DNA of 14,634 nucleotides from QALR01 sp964466625 (GCA_964466625.1 CAYXQF010000048.1:1-14634); one strand, 5' to 3'; shown: positions 6,596-14,135, counted from the stretch's first letter. A program made the numbers and translations. The notes: a model not told the origin generated them from the sequence alone.

Positions 6596-7675
6596 ATGAA
6601 AAAGTTAATTTCATTAATAGTATTTTTGGCAATTTTTATGTCATTTTCTGCACCCGTGTATGCGCTAACGGATAATACAACTAAACTTATTACAAATAGC
6701 GAATATGATTATCAAATTACCGAATATGTTAAGGACAATAATCAACTTGTTCGTACATATATTAATTATTTAAATGTAGGTACATTAAATGCGCAAAGTA
6801 ATGGATACGATTTGAATTATGAAAAAATAAAAGCTGTTCTTCGTGATTTGGGTATGTCCGATTATTTTATTGACATGCTTTCTGCTGAGGATTTAGAGCG
6901 ATATCAAAACTGTAAAGCTTTGGTTGGGACGGGTTCTTATATAAAAATTGATGAAAATGGCGAACAAACTATTCTCGATGAAAATCAAGCACTTGATGAA
7001 ATTGCGGCTCAAAATGCGTTAATTGCGATGATGGACGAGGACATTGCCACTCAATCGGTTGTTGCTGACAGTGAATTTGAAGATGAATATATGTATATTT
7101 ACTTTTTGGTATCTGATTTGGGTGATGGTGAATATTTTTATTCTGTTGATGCAGAATGGCTAACTACTCCTAAGGATCGTGATTTTGATTCTATTGGCGT
7201 ATGTGCTTCAAAGTCAGAGGTTAGAAATTTTACCCGTGAAGGTTGGCTTAGCTATAATGAACGTGAAAATGTTGGAAATCAATATGTAAATAATAATCCG
7301 GTAAAAACCGAATTTACAAGCGAAAATATTTCAAGTGCATACAATAATGCTTGGGCTGGTGCTGCTGCAGTGTATTATCTTCCTTATGATTACGTGACCG
7401 CTAAAACCATCAACGGTGTGTTTTATGATTATGTTGATTACAAATATTCTGATATAAAAGCGCATTTCCAGTGCACGGCGTTTATTTCAAATACTACAAT
7501 TCAAACATACTTTTCGGCAGTTGCGACATACGATCATTCGGTAACTTACCTGAAAACTCAACCGTCTATTTCGATAGGTGCTGATGGTGTATCTGGTGCA
7601 ATTGGTTTGGAAATTGAAACTAAAAAAGAAACACGAATTGTTGAATTGTCAGATGTTCTTAATTATATCCCGTAA
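6596..7675 (+). CDS. Secreted protein of unknown function
   Basis: No family recognised. The protein has 359 residues. The N-terminus is a clear Sec signal peptide: MKK, a hydrophobic core (4-16), then SAPVYA with likely cleavage after Ala23. There is no lipobox, sortase motif, S-layer domain or further membrane helix, so it should be released. Residues 74-150 look helical and acidic. Residues 160-345 are rich in aromatic and beta-forming residues (YMYIYFLVS, EYFYSVDAEWL, VFYDYVDYKYSD). Three cysteines (106, 203, 293) are widely spaced. The ATG at 6596 follows a modest GCGAGG site (6580-6585). The gene is strongly AT-rich (15 G/C in the 60 bases 6721-6780) with many ATA, TTA and AAT codons, unlike flanking genes, which suggests transfer. 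It ends 41 bases before a strong hairpin. Confidence 0.8.
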   Translation: MKKLISLIVFLAIFMSFSAPVYALTDNTTKLITNSEYDYQITEYVKDNNQLVRTYINYLNVGTLNAQSNGYDLNYEKIKAVLRDLGMSDYFIDMLSAEDLERYQNCKALVGTGSYIKIDENGEQTILDENQALDEIAAQNALIAMMDEDIATQSVVADSEFEDEYMYIYFLVSDLGDGEYFYSVDAEWLTTPKDRDFDSIGVCASKSEVRNFTREGWLSYNERENVGNQYVNNNPVKTEFTSENISSAYNNAWAGAAAVYYLPYDYVTAKTINGVFYDYVDYKYSDIKAHFQCTAFISNTTIQTYFSAVATYDHSVTYLKTQPSISIGADGVSGAIGLEIETKKETRIVELSDVLNYIP

Positions 7676-7716
7676 AATATATTGTTCAATTTGTATATAT
7701 TTAATTTAAATAAAAG

Positions 7717-7746
7717 ACCGCTCGTTGTAATTTTACAATGAGCGGT
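7717..7746. terminator. Shared terminator between convergent genes
   Basis: ACCGCTC (7717-7723) pairs with GAGCGGT (7740-7746), and the stem continues through GTTGTAA/TTACAAT to a loop of a few A/T bases. On the minus strand the hairpin is followed by CTTTTATTT, a good U-tract for the LytTR/DUF3021 operon ending at 7760. On the plus strand it is followed by TGCTTTAT, weaker, for the secreted-protein gene ending at 7675. Its position between converging genes supports a two-way role. Confidence 0.82.
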
Positions 7747-7759
7747 TGCTTTATATGGG

Positions 7760-8176
7760 CTATTTGAGTAGCGTATTGAATCTTTTACTTGCCGCTTTGA
7801 CGGAAAAATAAACGGAGATCCAGATGATGAAATAAGTAACAACGAAAATGGCGGTGAAGATCAGAAGAACCATGGGCTCAAACGGGATCCAGGAATTGAT
7901 GAGATAGCACAGGCTGTACGCGAGATAAATGGAAACGAAATGGCAGAAGAGCGATTTGGCAAGAGGCCATTCTTCGATCTGATTAAAAACGCTGGCGCCT
8001 GCATGGATAAAAGCTAACAGATAGGTAGAAATGATTGCAAGGCAAACTTCTGCGCCACTGAGAGAAAAATCTTCCAACGTATGATTGAGGAAGAGAAAGA
8101 CGATTCCTGTGATGACAGGGCCGAAGCCTGCAAAAAGGAGTCCTCTGTGAAAATAAATTTTGACGTAGTTTTTCAT
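7760..8176 (-). CDS. DUF3021-like four-helix membrane protein, partner of LytTR regulator
   Basis: A 138-residue integral membrane protein with about four hydrophobic helices (13-30, 43-62, 75-94, 101-124) and a basic C-terminus (KAASKRFNTLLK). Its length, topology and position directly after a LytTR gene match the DUF3021 proteins, which in other Bacillota occur with LytTR regulators. In the related LytTR regulatory systems of streptococci a membrane partner restrains the regulator; that role here is inference. The open frame extends to 8347 inside the regulator gene. The start chosen is the ATG at 8176-8174, one base after the regulator's TAA (8180-8178), with a GAAAGG site inside the regulator's end, so translation is probably coupled. 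The terminator at 7717-7746 follows. Confidence 0.82.
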   Translation of the reverse strand: MKNYVKIYFHRGLLFAGFGPVITGIVFLFLNHTLEDFSLSGAEVCLAIISTYLLAFIHAGASVFNQIEEWPLAKSLFCHFVSIYLAYSLCYLINSWIPFEPMVLLIFTAIFVVTYFIIWISVYFSVKAASKRFNTLLK

Positions 8177-8177
8177 G

Positions 8178-8609
8178 TTAAATACCGAGCCTTTCTTTGA
8201 CGATTTTGACTTGACGGCGTGAAACGTAGTCACGATGTCCGTTTTTGAAGATGACGAGAAGCGCGCCTGCAAAAGACGTGTCAAATCTTTCGATCTTACG
8301 AATGTTGGCAATGCAGGATTGGTTGATCTTGACAAACGTATCGTCAAGATTTTCTTCCAGCGTATAAAGCCTTTGCTTAATATGAATCTTTTCTTTTTCG
8401 GTCAAGGCATAGACTTTGTTATCTTCTATAAAAAAGCAACAGACGTCGGACACGGATATGCGCAGAATATTTTTATCCTGATAACCGATGAGCGCAAGTG
8501 ATCTACCGAGAACGAGTTCTTCGATCTCTGTGGCAAGCTTATTTTTTTCGTGAAGATAGATGAGCACCTCTTCTTCACGGTTTTGATCAATGATCGTGGT
8601 GCATTTCAT
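8178..8609 (-). CDS. LytTR-family DNA-binding regulator without receiver domain
   Basis: Transcription regulator of 143 residues. The LytTR DNA-binding domain occupies about 42-143 and is recognised from the VSDVCCFFIEDNKVYALT block (53-70), TFVKINQSCIANIRKIERF (91-109), and the ending GHRDYVSRRQVKIVKERL. The N-terminal 40 residues (with EEEVLIYLHEKN) are too short for a response-regulator receiver, so it is not a two-component regulator of the usual kind. The ATG at 8609 follows a GGGAGGA site 6-7 bases upstream. The next gene starts one base after its stop. A promoter (8636-8664) lies immediately upstream and overlaps an inverted repeat, which suggests autoregulation. Activity is probably set by the adjacent membrane protein rather than by phosphorylation. 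Confidence 0.9.
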   Translation of the reverse strand: MKCTTIIDQNREEEVLIYLHEKNKLATEIEELVLGRSLALIGYQDKNILRISVSDVCCFFIEDNKVYALTEKEKIHIKQRLYTLEENLDDTFVKINQSCIANIRKIERFDTSFAGALLVIFKNGHRDYVSRRQVKIVKERLGI

Positions 8610-8635
8610 GGTGATTCCTCCCTTTTTGTGATTTA

Positions 8636-8664
8636 ATTTTAACCGATTGTCAAAATTTTTTCAA
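8636..8664 (-). promoter_or_regulatory. Promoter of the LytTR/DUF3021 operon
   Basis: On the minus strand the boxes are TTGAAA (8664-8659) and TAAAAT (8641-8636) with a 17-base spacer, each one substitution from consensus. The start of transcription should fall near 8629, giving a leader of about 20 bases containing the GGGAGGA site of the regulator gene. Confidence 0.7.
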
Positions 8665-8684
8665 TGGGTTTTGAAGGTTCGGTT
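8641..8684. promoter_or_regulatory. Imperfect dyad overlapping the LytTR promoter (candidate operator)
   Basis: AACCGA (8641-8646) is inverted as TCGGTT (8679-8684). Inside it, TCAAAA (8650-8655) is inverted as TTTTGA (8669-8674), almost on the same centre near 8662. A further TTCAA/TTGAA pair sits at 8660-8664 and 8671-8675. The structure covers the -35 box and the spacer and touches the -10 box, as expected for an autoregulatory binding site. LytTR proteins more often bind direct repeats, so the assignment is tentative. Confidence 0.45.
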
Positions 8685-8705
8685 ATTTTTGGCGTGTAAG
8701 CGGCA

Positions 8706-8738
8706 AAAAGCACTTATGTTTTTGGCATAAGTGCTTTT
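8706..8738 (-). terminator. Intrinsic terminator of the S1-domain gene
   Basis: AAAAGCACTTATG (8706-8718) pairs perfectly with CATAAGTGCTTTT (8726-8738) around a seven-base loop. Read on the minus strand, the stem ends in a run of T before GCCG. It begins 16 bases after the stop of the S1-domain gene and separates it from the LytTR operon. Confidence 0.88.
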
Positions 8739-8753
8739 CTTATTAGGAGAGAA

Positions 8754-9698
8754 TCAGATATTTTCTTCTTCAAAGACCGTTTCGATCTTTTTTTCACAGA
8801 CGGCAGGGGAATACGTCCATTTGTCGATGTGAGATGCTGTTTGCATATAACGGAAATGCGGATCGGCAGCCGGGGCATGATACGCATCGACCAGAACGAG
8901 CTTGACTTTCATCTTTTCGGGAATGATATTTTTTATGTAAACGGCGGCGCACTGTCCCGGTTGGATACCTTCACGGAATTCTGCAAGACCGGCAAGATTG
9001 GGCGTCAGTTCCACAAAAATGCCGTAGGGCTCAATGCTACGCACGATGCCTGCCACTGTTTGACCAATCTCAAAATTGCCCACGTTTTCTTCCCATGTGC
9101 CGAGCAGTTCTTTGTGAGAAACGTAGATGCGCGCGGTGTCGTAATCAATGCTTTTGATGACTGCTTTGATGTGCATACCCGTGTAAAAACGATCTTTGGG
9201 GTGAGAGATGCGGGAAACGGAAATGCAATCAATGGAAATGAGGGAAATGATGCCGCAACCGATATCCACGAAAGCGCCGAAAGGCTCCAGGTGGGTTACG
9301 CGTGCGTCAATGATATCGCCCGGAATCAACGTCATGAGAAAATTTTCAAGACAATCCTTTTGTGCGGCGCGTCGGGAAAGAATGGCAATTTTTTCTCCAT
9401 CTTGCATTTCAAAACCAAGGATCTTGAATGCGACGGGTTTGCCAACGCGTGTGATGACGGCAATATCTTTGATCTCTTCGCCTGAGAGCGGAAGAAGTGC
9501 TTCTTCTTTTGGAATTTTACCTTTCATACAGCCAAGATCCACGTGAAGCGAAAGCTCGGAATCACAAAGTGTGGCGGTGGCTTCCAGGATCTTGCCGCTT
9601 GCCGCCGCTTTTTCAAGGGCATTCGGGGAATAAAAACATTCGCGGTTATCTGCGGTTCCCATCAATAATCCTTCGGGTTTATACATGAGTGTATTCAT
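8754..9698 (-). CDS. S1-domain RNA-binding protein (short ribosomal protein S1-like)
   Basis: Predicted RNA-binding protein of 314 residues with S1 (OB-fold) domains. Two are clear: 127-197 (GDIIDARVTHLEPFGAFVDI ... ISVSRISHPKDRF) and 212-271 (GQTVAGIVRSIEPYGIFVEL). A third, degenerate unit is likely at about 39-112, with VDLGCMKGKIPKEE in place of the usual GxxGxxP pattern. Residues 272-314 form a non-S1 tail with aromatic and charged residues. Such short multi-S1 proteins are widespread in clostridia and are often labelled ribosomal protein S1, but a true S1 role is not established. The ATG at 9698 has a GGAGGA site six bases upstream. It is a single-gene unit, with terminators on both sides (9780-9813 and 8706-8738). 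No convincing promoter was found in 9699-9779. Confidence 0.88.
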   Translation of the reverse strand: MNTLMYKPEGLLMGTADNRECFYSPNALEKAAASGKILEATATLCDSELSLHVDLGCMKGKIPKEEALLPLSGEEIKDIAVITRVGKPVAFKILGFEMQDGEKIAILSRRAAQKDCLENFLMTLIPGDIIDARVTHLEPFGAFVDIGCGIISLISIDCISVSRISHPKDRFYTGMHIKAVIKSIDYDTARIYVSHKELLGTWEENVGNFEIGQTVAGIVRSIEPYGIFVELTPNLAGLAEFREGIQPGQCAAVYIKNIIPEKMKVKLVLVDAYHAPAADPHFRYMQTASHIDKWTYSPAVCEKKIETVFEEENI

Positions 9699-9779
9699 AA
9701 GAATCCTCCGTTTTTTCTGTTTTTGATTTCATAGTATGCGGGGAGAGAAGGATTTATGACAGGATATTTTGGGGATAAA

Positions 9780-9813
9780 AAAGAAACCGAACAGCATGCT
9801 GTTCGGTTTCTTT
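9780..9813. terminator. 34-base perfect palindrome acting as terminator
   Basis: The sequence from 9780 to 9813 is its own reverse complement, with AAAGAAACCGAACAGCA mirrored exactly with no unpaired centre. On the minus strand, six bases after the stop of the membrane protease gene, it is followed by TTTTATCCCC, giving a GC-rich stem with a U-tract. On the plus strand the following T-run is short. In RNA the central few bases would open as the loop. Confidence 0.88.
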
Positions 9814-9819
9814 GGCTTA

Positions 9820-11016
9820 TTATTCTTCAGGGGTATAATTTTCTTCTTCCTCAGAAGTTTCCTCGATGATGATATTCGGGGGGATCGGCGGTACTTGCAC
9901 GGAGGATTCATTTTCACGCGCGAGGCTGATTTCCTTGGCATGTGCCATCAGTTCGCTTTCCGCTTCGATCTCTGTGCGATAGGGGGATTTCGCGATTGCT
10001 TTATAGAACGCGGACACGGCGGTGCCTGCTGAGGTTTTGTCCTTCAAGTGGAGAAGACGGTATGCGTAAAGCACGCGGTGGGTGGAAAGACGCTGTTTTA
10101 AGATGGCAGAGAATTTTTTCATCTCTTCATAAAGCACTGTTACCCGATCGGGATCACACGTGGTGACAAGCTCCAGATAGAGCGCTTCCGATGCGAGTGC
10201 CGCGCGGTAAAGCGGAATTTCAATATTTGCTTCTTCACGCAGAAGCGTGCAGATCTCTTTTGCTTTTTCAAAGTCGCCCGTATCGCTGGCGCGATCAAGT
10301 GCTGCTATGCCTTGCCAAACGGTGAGCGGATTTGTCAATTCTTCAATTGGCGGTACGCTGAAAAGCGTATCAGGCATATCCTTGGTGCGGAAACCTTTGG
10401 CGTTCAGCGCAACGTATTGAAGCTGGTTCCAAAGCGCCGTTCTCGCGGCAAGACTTTTTTTCGCGTAATGCGTATTGGTGCCGTCGTTGACAGATTTTTT
10501 TCCGCCGGAAGGAATGGCGTTGATAAAGTTGAGAACAAGACCGATCCAACCTGCCATGAAGCAAAAGATCTGGATCGTGGCATAGGTTTCGATCATCACG
10601 GCAAGGACGATGAAGACGAGCGACATCGTGCCGCCGAAGATGATTCCACCGAGGTTATAAAGCATAAAAGGGAAGGTGCCGCCTCGATAGGGGGGCGGCG
10701 CCATCAGACATTGTCCGAGTGTGCCGGGCAGGGAATATTTTTGGAAAACCAGTTTGCTGTCCTCGCGGGTCAGCATGACATGGAAAAGACGGAATGAAAT
10801 GAAACGGTATCCCGTTAAGAATCCGAAAATGAGATGCCCCAGCTCATGGAAAAAGGTGTTCAGTACGAAAGCGACGAAGATCGCCGCGATCATGACGAGA
10901 AGTGTGATAACAGCGACCGCGTGGCTATCATATGCAAAATACATGAAAGCGTACGCGATGCCGATGCAAAGAGCAAAATAGATGAAAAGTCCGAAAGAGC
11001 GAAGCGATTTTTTCAT
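9820..11016 (-). CDS. Membrane M50-like metalloprotease with a cytoplasmic C-terminal region
   Basis: Predicted intramembrane zinc protease of the site-2 protease type, 398 residues. Helices lie at about 8-29 and 33-55. HELGH (57-61, zinc ligands His57 and His61, catalytic Glu58) follows at the end of the second. Further hydrophobic segments lie at about 116-140 and 147-168. A second motif, NAIPSGGKKSVNDGTN (166-181), resembles the NxxPxxxxDG block of M50, with Asp178 as the likely third ligand and extra residues between Pro and Asp. The block LPGTLGQCLMAPPP (96-109) is shared with many Bacillota M50-like proteins. Residues 190-375 are soluble and helical, and the tail is very acidic (SEEEENYTPEE). 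The ATG at 11016 follows AAAGGA. It lies 31 bases after the GH2 gene with no terminator between, so co-transcription is likely. The substrate is unknown. Confidence 0.8.
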   Translation of the reverse strand: MKKSLRSFGLFIYFALCIGIAYAFMYFAYDSHAVAVITLLVMIAAIFVAFVLNTFFHELGHLIFGFLTGYRFISFRLFHVMLTREDSKLVFQKYSLPGTLGQCLMAPPPYRGGTFPFMLYNLGGIIFGGTMSLVFIVLAVMIETYATIQIFCFMAGWIGLVLNFINAIPSGGKKSVNDGTNTHYAKKSLAARTALWNQLQYVALNAKGFRTKDMPDTLFSVPPIEELTNPLTVWQGIAALDRASDTGDFEKAKEICTLLREEANIEIPLYRAALASEALYLELVTTCDPDRVTVLYEEMKKFSAILKQRLSTHRVLYAYRLLHLKDKTSAGTAVSAFYKAIAKSPYRTEIEAESELMAHAKEISLARENESSVQVPPIPPNIIIEETSEEEENYTPEE

Positions 11017-11047
11017 AGGGCGTTCCTTTCTTTTGCAGACTTTAGGA

Positions 11048-14000
11048 TCAATAGGTTACCAAACGGTTACGGAATTTACGTGCGATGGGATTTTGGAGAT
11101 GAGATTCCAGATCCACTTCGCTGATCACGATCTTACCTTTGCCATACGCTTTTTCAGCGCAGGCAAATGTAGAATAGAGCTTCTGGCCCCAAGCGCTTCC
11201 TCTGAGAGAGTTGCCGCTCGTAAGGATCGGTGTCATGCCCTCGGCGCGGAAGGTTCTGCGCAAAATGGGTGTGATGCAATCTTCTTTTTCATTATACCAA
11301 AGACGGAAATCGTAAGGGGTGAAGCCTTCCACAAGCGCGTGACCTGTTTTACGGGAAACGAAATGGAGTGCGCGCATGCCGCAGTTTTTCACGGTGACCT
11401 CTGTGCCGCCGATATCGTAAATTCCCATTTTCAAGTTTTCAATGAGAAGTGTTTTGCCGCTTTCCGCTTCCGCGAGAAGTTCTTCCTTGCGCGCGAGAAA
11501 TTCTTCGCCGTCTACACGTAAAACGGTGGCGGTGGCGATTTCTTCTTTTGCAAAAACTTCGATCTCTTCGTCTGCGTAGTGGACGACGGTTCCGCATTCG
11601 TCTTTCAGAATGGCACGCAAAACGTAGCTGTCACGGTCATTCGTTTCGGGAAGCACGAACGTTGCGTCACCCTGCATGAAGACGGAGTTTTCACTGAATT
11701 TTGCTTCAAATTCACCGGCGGAAACAAGAGTGCCGTTTTTGTTGATGAGCTCCAGGCGAACGGTATGACCGTCTGCGGTGCGATGGGTATCGTTACAGAT
11801 GAAAATTTCAATGTTAGCACATTCGCCGGCAAAATAAGTTTTGCGGTCATTGCGGATATTGATCATGAGCGGTGTCAGCGCATCGCGATAAGCAAAGAAT
11901 GCAGGCTTGGGATTGCGTTCACAGTCCACGACGGTCTTCATCCAGCCGGACGGCCATGCGTCGATGAAAAGATGGAGCGCAAAGGTGATCATATCGGGAT
12001 TGCGACGGAAAGCTTCCGTTTGCAGTCTTGTGCCGAATACCTGATGACGTTGGCTTTCGCGAACCCAGTTTTCAAGCGTTTCCTGGGTATCGTAATAGAA
12101 GAAATGCATATTGCCGCTCTGGGAATCTTTGATTCTGCCGGGTTCCCAAGTTTTTTCTTCTTCCTCGGTCTGCGGAAGCCAAGACGCAGGATAACGGCGG
12201 CGCATCAACGGAACGGGATCAAGACCTTCCGTACCGAATTCGCCGCAACCGTAATACCAGCCGTCCTTGACGCCGAGCCAATAGCCGCGATGGAGCTTGC
12301 CCATGTCGATGCCGTGACCGTTATACCAAGTGCAGTAAACGTGGTTGTCAGGGAGTGTGTTATCCGGGGGATCGTAGTCACCGTCGACGTTTTTCACTAC
12401 GCGGTCGGGGTTCAAGATGTGAACTGCTGTGGTGCAGGCATCGAAGAAGGATTCCAATTCATAGCGTGCAAAATGGCGGTGCGGACGGTTATCCGCGTTT
12501 GCCATCGGTTCATTGATATAAGTGATAAGAATGCAGGAGGGGTGAGAACGAATGAGCTTTTCCATTTCTTCCGCCTGACGAAGTCCTTCTGCGAATTTCG
12601 TGCGGCGCATGACGCTGAAAAGGGGAAGGTCGGTCTGGATCATAAGACCGATCTGGTCACAAAGCTCATAGATTTCCTTTTGTACGGGGCGCTGGGTAAG
12701 GCGAAGGAAGTTCATGTTGCAAGCCTTTGCCATGAGCATATCGTAAAGAAGCATATCGAAATCGCCGCGCATGACGTCCTGTTGCTCATAGCCCATGGTG
12801 TTTGCGCCGCGCAGACGAATGGATTTGCCATTGAGATAGAACATGCCTTTTTTCTCGCCGAGCTTGCCTTCGTTATCTTCTGTGAAGCTTCTCATACCAA
12901 AGGGAGAAACTGCAAAGTCGCAGATCTTGCCGTCAACGGAAAGTGCAACTTGCGCTTCATAGAGGAAAGGTGTGTCGGGTGACCAAAGACGGATATTTTC
13001 TATCGGGAAGCGCAAACGAATGAGGTTTGCTCCCTTGTGGAAGGTGAGCTTCATGGCTTCCTTCATTTTTTCCTCGTTCGCAAGATCGGAAACGGAGATG
13101 CGGTTGCCGTGCTCGTCATGATTGAACGTGATCGGCTGATATTCGTAATTTTCGAGGACCGTTCTTTCAAAGTTCCTGCCGTATACGGAGAAGGACAGCT
13201 TCACGTCGGTAAGAGGTTGGTAATCGCTGTTGTAAACTTCCGCGAAGATTTCGTATTCTCCGCTTTCAACGAGCGGGCGAACGAAAAGATCGGAAAGATA
13301 AGCGCGGCTTCTTGTTTCCACGGTTACTTTCTGATAAATACCGGAGCCTGCGGGGCAGTGATGCCAACCGTCGTTTTCACCGTCCCAGCCGGGACCTGTC
13401 GCGGCATAGAGCTTATCGCCTTCCATGCGGCAAGCGCCCATCGTGGGGGCTTGGTTGCCGCCGTAGATATAATCGTTGTGAACAGCGACGAGAAGGGTGT
13501 TTTCGCCGTCGTGCAGATAAGGCGTGATATCAAATTCAAACGCGCCGAAAAAGCCTTCGTGATTGCCGACGAAAGCACCGTTGAGATAAACCTCTGCGAT
13601 ATAATCGACACCATCAAAGTGAATGTAAACCGCTTTGTCTGCCGTGGGTTTTGTCAAAGTGAACGTTGTGCGGTAATAGGAGGTGTATGCGCCTGTGGGA
13701 CCGTCATAATCGGGGATCTGCACGGTCTTCCATTCGCCTTCGCCACGAAATACGCGCGCGAAATCCAAAAGATCTTCCTCGGTGGCATCACGCTTGTCAA
13801 AGGAATCAAGGGTGATGGCGGTGCGAAGCTTTTCGGGGGTGGGCGCGAGCTTTTGCATGAAGGGTGCATATTTGGTCTTGAGCTTTTCGATCTCAAAATC
13901 CAGTTCTTCGCGAGTGTCCGGTTTCTTGTATACTTCGGTAGGGGCGCATTCTGCTACGGGTTCCAAAGGAAGAAGAACGCCGTTTTTGGGCATGGGAGTC

Positions 14001-14068
14001 GGAAATACGAGAGGCATACGCTTCGAACCGATCTCACCTGCGGCAATGGCGCCAAAAAAATCTGCCAT
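11048..14068 (-). CDS. Glycoside hydrolase family 2 enzyme, intracellular
   Basis: Retaining glycosidase of the beta-galactosidase / beta-glucuronidase / beta-mannosidase superfamily, 1006 residues. It has an N-terminal extension (1-85), a jelly-roll sugar-binding domain (about 105-255, with YYRTTFTL and HFDGVDYIAEVYLNG), an Ig-like domain (258-395), and a TIM barrel from about 400 starting FYLNGKSIRLRGANTMGYE. The catalytic acid/base is probably Glu520 in TYINEP (519-520 is the Asn-Glu pair), and the nucleophile Glu610 in GCGEFG. After 735 follow beta domains and a C-terminal part (about 860-1006) that looks like an added alpha/beta module. No signal peptide, so it should act on imported sugars. 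Sugar specificity cannot be read from the sequence. The ATG at 14068 has an AAAGGA site. It is the first gene of the unit that continues into the M50-like gene. Confidence 0.9.
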   Translation of the reverse strand: MADFFGAIAAGEIGSKRMPLVFPTPMPKNGVLLPLEPVAECAPTEVYKKPDTREELDFEIEKLKTKYAPFMQKLAPTPEKLRTAITLDSFDKRDATEEDLLDFARVFRGEGEWKTVQIPDYDGPTGAYTSYYRTTFTLTKPTADKAVYIHFDGVDYIAEVYLNGAFVGNHEGFFGAFEFDITPYLHDGENTLLVAVHNDYIYGGNQAPTMGACRMEGDKLYAATGPGWDGENDGWHHCPAGSGIYQKVTVETRSRAYLSDLFVRPLVESGEYEIFAEVYNSDYQPLTDVKLSFSVYGRNFERTVLENYEYQPITFNHDEHGNRISVSDLANEEKMKEAMKLTFHKGANLIRLRFPIENIRLWSPDTPFLYEAQVALSVDGKICDFAVSPFGMRSFTEDNEGKLGEKKGMFYLNGKSIRLRGANTMGYEQQDVMRGDFDMLLYDMLMAKACNMNFLRLTQRPVQKEIYELCDQIGLMIQTDLPLFSVMRRTKFAEGLRQAEEMEKLIRSHPSCILITYINEPMANADNRPHRHFARYELESFFDACTTAVHILNPDRVVKNVDGDYDPPDNTLPDNHVYCTWYNGHGIDMGKLHRGYWLGVKDGWYYGCGEFGTEGLDPVPLMRRRYPASWLPQTEEEEKTWEPGRIKDSQSGNMHFFYYDTQETLENWVRESQRHQVFGTRLQTEAFRRNPDMITFALHLFIDAWPSGWMKTVVDCERNPKPAFFAYRDALTPLMINIRNDRKTYFAGECANIEIFICNDTHRTADGHTVRLELINKNGTLVSAGEFEAKFSENSVFMQGDATFVLPETNDRDSYVLRAILKDECGTVVHYADEEIEVFAKEEIATATVLRVDGEEFLARKEELLAEAESGKTLLIENLKMGIYDIGGTEVTVKNCGMRALHFVSRKTGHALVEGFTPYDFRLWYNEKEDCITPILRRTFRAEGMTPILTSGNSLRGSAWGQKLYSTFACAEKAYGKGKIVISEVDLESHLQNPIARKFRNRLVTY

Positions 14069-14106
14069 ATAGAAAATCCTTTCTTTCTTATTATATGTTT
14101 AAAATA

Positions 14107-14135
14107 ATTAAACCATAATGCCCTTAAAAAGTCAA
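14107..14135 (-). promoter_or_regulatory. Promoter of the GH2 gene
   Basis: On the minus strand, TTGACT (14135-14130) and TTTAAT (14112-14107) are separated by 17 bases. They give a predicted start near 14100 and a leader of about 32 bases. A TATAAT-like sequence nearer the gene lacks a matching -35. No convincing catabolite-control site was found beside it. Confidence 0.65.

Noticed and set aside
6588..6599. Four-codon frame ATG TTT TTA TGA overlapping the start of the secreted-protein gene
   Set aside because: Too short to be meaningful; expected by chance in A/T-rich DNA.
8177..8347. N-terminal extension of the DUF3021-like protein into the LytTR gene
   Set aside because: It lies out of frame in the LytTR domain and encodes low-complexity polar residues. 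The ATG at 8176 fits the tight operon spacing and the family length.
9699..9779. Promoter for the S1-domain gene
   Set aside because: Only a poor -35 (TGTCAT) pairs with CATACT at 17 bases. I did not consider it good enough to list.
11579..14107. Two long plus-strand open frames (467 and 356 codons)
   Set aside because: Both lie antisense to the GH2 gene. Their translations lack domain signatures and are typical of mirror frames in codon-biased DNA.
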